Source: Pirellulimonas nuda
GTDB lineage: Bacteria > Planctomycetota > Planctomycetia > Pirellulales > Lacipirellulaceae
Direction of reading: 5' to 3'
NCBI RefSeq assembly: GCF_007750855.1
Contig: NZ_CP036291.1
Span: 4,836,001-4,900,000 of the forward strand
DNA length: 64,000 nucleotides
Shown here: piece by piece, positions 60,714-64,000 of the stretch
How positions within the stretch are numbered: the first letter of the stretch is position 1
How the letters are laid out: the number at the start of each line of letters is the position of its first letter
Position numbers and translations under genes: made by a program
Notes under the pieces: model-generated
Seen by the model: only the letters and a program-made list of their open reading frames with translations
What the model was told of the DNA's origin: nothing
Databases searched by the model: none

Positions 60714-63025
60714 CCGAGCCCGTTTTGAAGGCCAAGCCGAGGCGCACGGCGCCCAAGCTCGTCGGACAGGTCCGCAACCTGATCCACCAGCGCGACGGCG
60801 TGCTGACGCACGACTTGGTGCGGGCGCCGGGAGAGTTCGGCCTAGGCCAGGTCCCCGCCAAGCTGAAGCCAGACGCCACAACGACCATGACCTGTGGGTT
60901 CTGCTCGACCGGCTGCGGGCTGAACATCCACCTGCGCGACGGCCAAGCGGTAAACCTCTCGCCGGCGACCGAGTACCCGGTCAACCTTGGCATGGCCTGC
61001 CCAAAAGGCTGGGAGGCACTCAATGTGCTCGACGCCCCCGACCGGGCCACAACGCCGCTGCTCCGCGGCGCGGACGGTCGGCTGTCTCCGACGAGCTGGG
61101 ACACAGCCATGTCGACCTTCTGTGATCGCATGCAGGCGATCCAGCGCCAGCACGGGCCCGAGTCCGTGGCTTTCCTCAGCACGGGACAGATGCCCACCGA
61201 AGAACAGGCGCTGCTGGGCGCGCTGGCGAAGTTCGGCATGGGGATGGTCCACGGCGACGGCAACACGCGTCAATGTATGGCCACCGCGGCGACGGCCTAT
61301 AAGCAGTCGTTCGGGTACGACGCCCCGCCGTTTACGTACCAGGACTTCGAAGAGTCGGACGTGATCGTGCTGGTCGGCTCGAACCTCTGTATCGCCCACC
61401 CCATCATGTGGGAGCGTGTGCTGCGCAACCGCAACCGGCCGAAGATCATCGTCATCGATCCACGCTCGACCGAAACAGCGATGGCGGCGTCGAAGCACTT
61501 GCCCCTCAAGCCCAAGGGCGACCTAGCGCTCTTCTACGCGATCGCCCACGTGCTAGCGCGTCAGGGCTGGATCGACCGCGACTTCCTCGACGCGCACACA
61601 ACAGGGTACGACGGCTTCGCACAGCACCTTCAAGCCTACGCGCCCAACGCCGTGGCGGCGCGTACCGGCATCGCCCCCGCCCTGGTCGAAGAAGTAGCAG
61701 ACGTCATCCACCGTGGAGAACGGGTCTCTTTCTGGTGGACCATGGGGGTGAACCAAAGCTACGAGGGGACCCGCGTGGCGCAAAGCCTCATCAACCTGGC
61801 CTTGATGACCGGCAACATCGGGCGGCCTGGAACTGGGGCGAACTCGATTACCGGCCAGGCCAACGCCATGGGGTCGCGGCTGTTCAGCAACACCACCTGC
61901 TTGTACGGGGGCAGAGACTTTGAGAACCGGGCCGACCGCGAGCACGTGGCGGGGGTGCTGGGCATCGACGGGGCTCGCATCCCGACCCAGAACAGCCTTC
62001 CCTACCACCAGATCTTGGAGCGGGTCCGCGCCGGCAAGATCCGTGGGCTGTGGTTCATCTGCACCAACCCGGCGCACTCCTGGAGCCAGCAAGCCGACGC
62101 CAGGGCGCTGCTGAAGAGCCTCGACTTCTTGGCGGTGCAGGACATGTACCACTCGGCCGACACCGCGGCGCTAGCCGACCTGGTACTGCCGGCCGCGGGC
62201 TGGGGTGAGAAGGAGGGGACCTTCATCAACAGCGAACGCCGGCTGGGGGTGATCAAGAAGGTGAAACAGGCGCCGGGCGAGGCGCTCTCGGACTTCAGCA
62301 TCTTCCGCCTGATCGCGGACCGTTGGGGCTGCGGAGAGATGCTGTCCGAATGGAGCAGCCCCGAAGCCGCCTTTGAGATCCTCAAGCGGCTCTCGGTCGG
62401 CACGCCGTGCGATTTCTCGGGGATCGAGAACTACCTGCACCTCGACCGCAACGGAGGCATCCAGTGGCCCTGCCCCGCCCCCGCCGAGGGGGTCGCCGGG
62501 CAGAGACGGCTGTTCGAGGATGGCCGCTTCTACCATGCCGATGGCCGAGCAAGGTTTCTGTTCGACCCGCCCACGGACATGCCGGAACCCCCCGACCGAG
62601 ACTACCCCTACCTGCTGCTCACGGGCCGGGGCACGGCGTCGCAGTGGCACACACAAACACGCACGTCCAAGTCGGCGGTGCTGCGGAAACTCTACCCGGC
62701 GGGAGTCTATGTCGAGGTCAACCCCGGCGACGCCCGCCGCGAAGGGGTCCGCCCCCAGCAGCGTGTGTGGGTCGCCTCCCGCCGGGGCAGGGTCGCGGCG
62801 ACCGCCTACGTCACGCCGACGATCCGGCCCGGCCAGCTCTTCATGCCGATGCACTACCCCGAAACGAACCGACTAACGCTTTCGCACTTCGATCCCCATT
62901 CGCACCAACCTTCCTATAAGGACTGCGCGGTACGGATTGAGGCGATCCGCGGCGCGGAACAACGCAGCCCGCAAAAAACAGCCACCGAGGCCCCATCGGT
63001 GAGCAGGAGCACCTATGGCGACTAA
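60710..63025 (+). CDS. Molybdopterin nitrate reductase catalytic subunit (assimilatory, NasA/NarB-like)
   Basis: This 771-residue protein has an N-terminal [4Fe-4S] site (CGFCSTGC and, further on, ACPKGW). The molybdopterin domains follow, with [20 protein letters not shown] carrying a candidate Mo-ligand Cys, [55 protein letters not shown] and [20 protein letters not shown]. It resembles NarB/NasA more than the periplasmic NapA, because there is no Tat signal: the chain begins [17 protein letters not shown]. It would be cytoplasmic. The C-terminal extra [2Fe-2S] domain of some NasA proteins is absent. It overlaps the DmsBC-like gene and is followed by the nitrite reductase. Confidence 0.92.
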   Translation: MTEPVLKAKPRRTAPKLVGQVRNLIHQRDGVLTHDLVRAPGEFGLGQVPAKLKPDATTTMTCGFCSTGCGLNIHLRDGQAVNLSPATEYPVNLGMACPKGWEALNVLDAPDRATTPLLRGADGRLSPTSWDTAMSTFCDRMQAIQRQHGPESVAFLSTGQMPTEEQALLGALAKFGMGMVHGDGNTRQCMATAATAYKQSFGYDAPPFTYQDFEESDVIVLVGSNLCIAHPIMWERVLRNRNRPKIIVIDPRSTETAMAASKHLPLKPKGDLALFYAIAHVLARQGWIDRDFLDAHTTGYDGFAQHLQAYAPNAVAARTGIAPALVEEVADVIHRGERVSFWWTMGVNQSYEGTRVAQSLINLALMTGNIGRPGTGANSITGQANAMGSRLFSNTTCLYGGRDFENRADREHVAGVLGIDGARIPTQNSLPYHQILERVRAGKIRGLWFICTNPAHSWSQQADARALLKSLDFLAVQDMYHSADTAALADLVLPAAGWGEKEGTFINSERRLGVIKKVKQAPGEALSDFSIFRLIADRWGCGEMLSEWSSPEAAFEILKRLSVGTPCDFSGIENYLHLDRNGGIQWPCPAPAEGVAGQRRLFEDGRFYHADGRARFLFDPPTDMPEPPDRDYPYLLLTGRGTASQWHTQTRTSKSAVLRKLYPAGVYVEVNPGDARREGVRPQQRVWVASRRGRVAATAYVTPTIRPGQLFMPMHYPETNRLTLSHFDPHSHQPSYKDCAVRIEAIRGAEQRSPQKTATEAPSVSRSTYGD

Positions 63026-63145
63026 CCCGCTGACGCCCGCGGATGCCCGCGATTCTCCCAGCGGCGTCGCACGCTGATTTTCGTCCGCCCTCCTCTCGAG
63101 CCCCTGTCGGGGTTCGGTGGCCAACCGAAGAAGTCGAGTAACCCC
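63026..63145 (+). other. Gap before nitrite reductase gene
   Basis: 120 bases with no gene. It contains short GC-rich repeats (GCCCGCGGATGCCCGCG) but no T-run, so I see no terminator and the nitrite reductase is probably read with the operon. Confidence 0.4.
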
Positions 63146-64000
63146 ATGCCTAGCGGATTCAGCTCCGAACAACAAAGCTACATCCAAGGGCTCGCCATCG
63201 GCGCCGATGTGGCTCGCAGCGTGCGCGGGCTGCCTGTCTTCGCCAGCAGCGGCACGACCGTGTCGATCGGTGGCGCCCCCGCCACGCCGCGCGGGGGCCC
63301 CCACCGGCCCGACCAGCTTCACTACGACGCTCAGGACCGCCAGTCGGCTGCGGGGGGCAAGCTGGTCGCGGAAGAGCGGGCCAAGCGCGAGAAAAACCCG
63401 CTCGACCAGTGGGACGAGATCGAGGCCCGCGCCGCCCGGGGGGAGTTCCCCAAAGGGATCGACGTCTTCCTGACCAAGTACCACGGGTTGTTCTACGTCA
63501 CCCCGGCGCAAGACGCGTTCATGTGCCGCCTGCGTTTCCCCGGCGGCGCTGTACGCAGCTACCAGCTCGCCGGGCTGGCGGACCTGGCGCTCGCCCACGC
63601 CGGCGGCTACGCAGACGTCACCACGCGTTCCAACCTGCAGCTCCGCGAGATCCCGGCTGCCGCGCCCGCCAAGGTGATGGTCGGCCTGCGGAACCTGGGC
63701 ATCGTCAACACCGGCGCCGGCGCCGACAACATCCGCAACGTAACCGCCAGCCCGCTCAGCGGGCTCGACCCGCACGAGCTGATCGAGACGCTGCCGCTGG
63801 CGCAGGAGCTGAATCAATACATCCTGAACCGTCGCGAGTTGTTCGGGCTCCCGCGGAAGTTTAACGTCGCCTTCGACGGAGGGGGCCGCGTGAGCGCGCT
63901 GGAAGACACCAACGACATCGGCCTGCACGCGGTGCGCCTCGAAGAGCCCAGCGGAGACTCGGCTGCTGGCGTCTACTTTCAGCTCGCGCTGGGCGGCATC
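63146..64000 (+). CDS. Nitrite/sulfite reductase-like protein (NirA type), 3' truncated by window
   Basis: From the ATG at 63146 the frame stays open to the window end, giving 285 codons. The sequence matches the N-terminal half of ferredoxin-type assimilatory nitrite reductases: KNPLDQWDEIEARAARGEFP, YHGLFYVTPAQDAFMCRLRF, GYADVTTRSNLQLREIPA and TGAGADNIRNVTASPLSGLD. In nitrite/sulfite reductases the first ferredoxin-like half includes these Arg-rich stretches that bind sirohaem. The Cys residues that hold the [4Fe-4S] cluster lie beyond the window. The first about 80 residues are a less conserved extension. With the nitrate reductase it completes nitrate to ammonium reduction. Confidence 0.87.
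   Translation, partial: MPSGFSSEQQSYIQGLAIGADVARSVRGLPVFASSGTTVSIGGAPATPRGGPHRPDQLHYDAQDRQSAAGGKLVAEERAKREKNPLDQWDEIEARAARGEFPKGIDVFLTKYHGLFYVTPAQDAFMCRLRFPGGAVRSYQLAGLADLALAHAGGYADVTTRSNLQLREIPAAAPAKVMVGLRNLGIVNTGAGADNIRNVTASPLSGLDPHELIETLPLAQELNQYILNRRELFGLPRKFNVAFDGGGRVSALEDTNDIGLHAVRLEEPSGDSAAGVYFQLALGGI

Overview
The window comes from a high-GC planctomycete, most likely of the order Pirellulales. The evidence is several families typical of that phylum: a PSCyt1/DUF1549/DUF1553 protein paired with a DUF1501 protein, two DUF1559 prepilin-like proteins, a Tat-exported Gfo/Idh/MocA protein, a PmoA-like protein, many secreted glycoside hydrolases, and XylR-type AraC regulators. I saw no rRNA, tRNA, CRISPR array, prophage or insertion sequence. 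I ran no searches, so family names come from motif recognition.

Layout. (1) 1-1755, plus strand: the 3' part of a GH127 beta-L-arabinofuranosidase gene. (2) 1752-22163, minus strand: a tightly packed run of 15 genes that reads as one operon. It opens with a prepilin-like gene and a GH43/GH29 fusion. A FucI/AraA-type isomerase, a two-subunit transketolase and an FGGY kinase follow. Next come an RbsABC-type sugar ABC transporter with DUF2291, a RuBisCO-like protein, a DUF1537 sugar-acid kinase, an Asp/Glu-racemase-like protein and a BASS transporter, and the run ends with a beta-helix/TIM-barrel fusion. (3) 22297-22743, minus strand: an HTH-only XylR fragment, followed by a mostly non-coding stretch with an inverted repeat. 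(4) 23658-33724, plus strand: sialidase-like, prepilin-like, PSD1, DUF1501, an orphan sugar-binding protein and an esterase. (5) 33735-43460, minus strand: GH78 rhamnosidase, sodium:solute symporter, PmoA-like, Gfo/Idh/MocA, beta-hydroxyacid dehydrogenase and GH28 polygalacturonase. (6) 43704-52499, plus strand: a full-length XylR regulator, a TRAP transporter (DctPQM), Gfo/Idh/MocA, the tagaturonate epimerase UxaE and an RspB-like dehydrogenase. (7) 53009-64000, plus strand: nitrate assimilation (NrtA, NrtB, two ATPases, a GAF-repeat protein, a DmsB/DmsC-like fusion, nitrate reductase, and a partial nitrite reductase).

How it fits together. Regions 1 to 6 look like one large pectin locus. 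The enzyme set (arabinofuranosidase, fucosidase, rhamnosidase, polygalacturonase, sialidase-fold enzyme, esterase) suits rhamnogalacturonan II or a related apiose-containing pectin. The TRAP, UxaE and RspB group suits galacturonate use. The main finding is the minus-strand operon. It joins an isomerase, kinase and dedicated split transketolase to a RuBisCO-like protein and a DUF1537 kinase. These are the enzyme types of the known D-apiose and D-apionate (3-oxo-isoapionate) pathways. I infer a branched-chain pentose catabolic operon that joins both routes behind one transporter. The nitrate operon is separate and has its own oddities: a coiled-coil insertion in the permease, a triple-GAF protein, and a quinol-type electron-transfer module beside an apparently cytoplasmic nitrate reductase.
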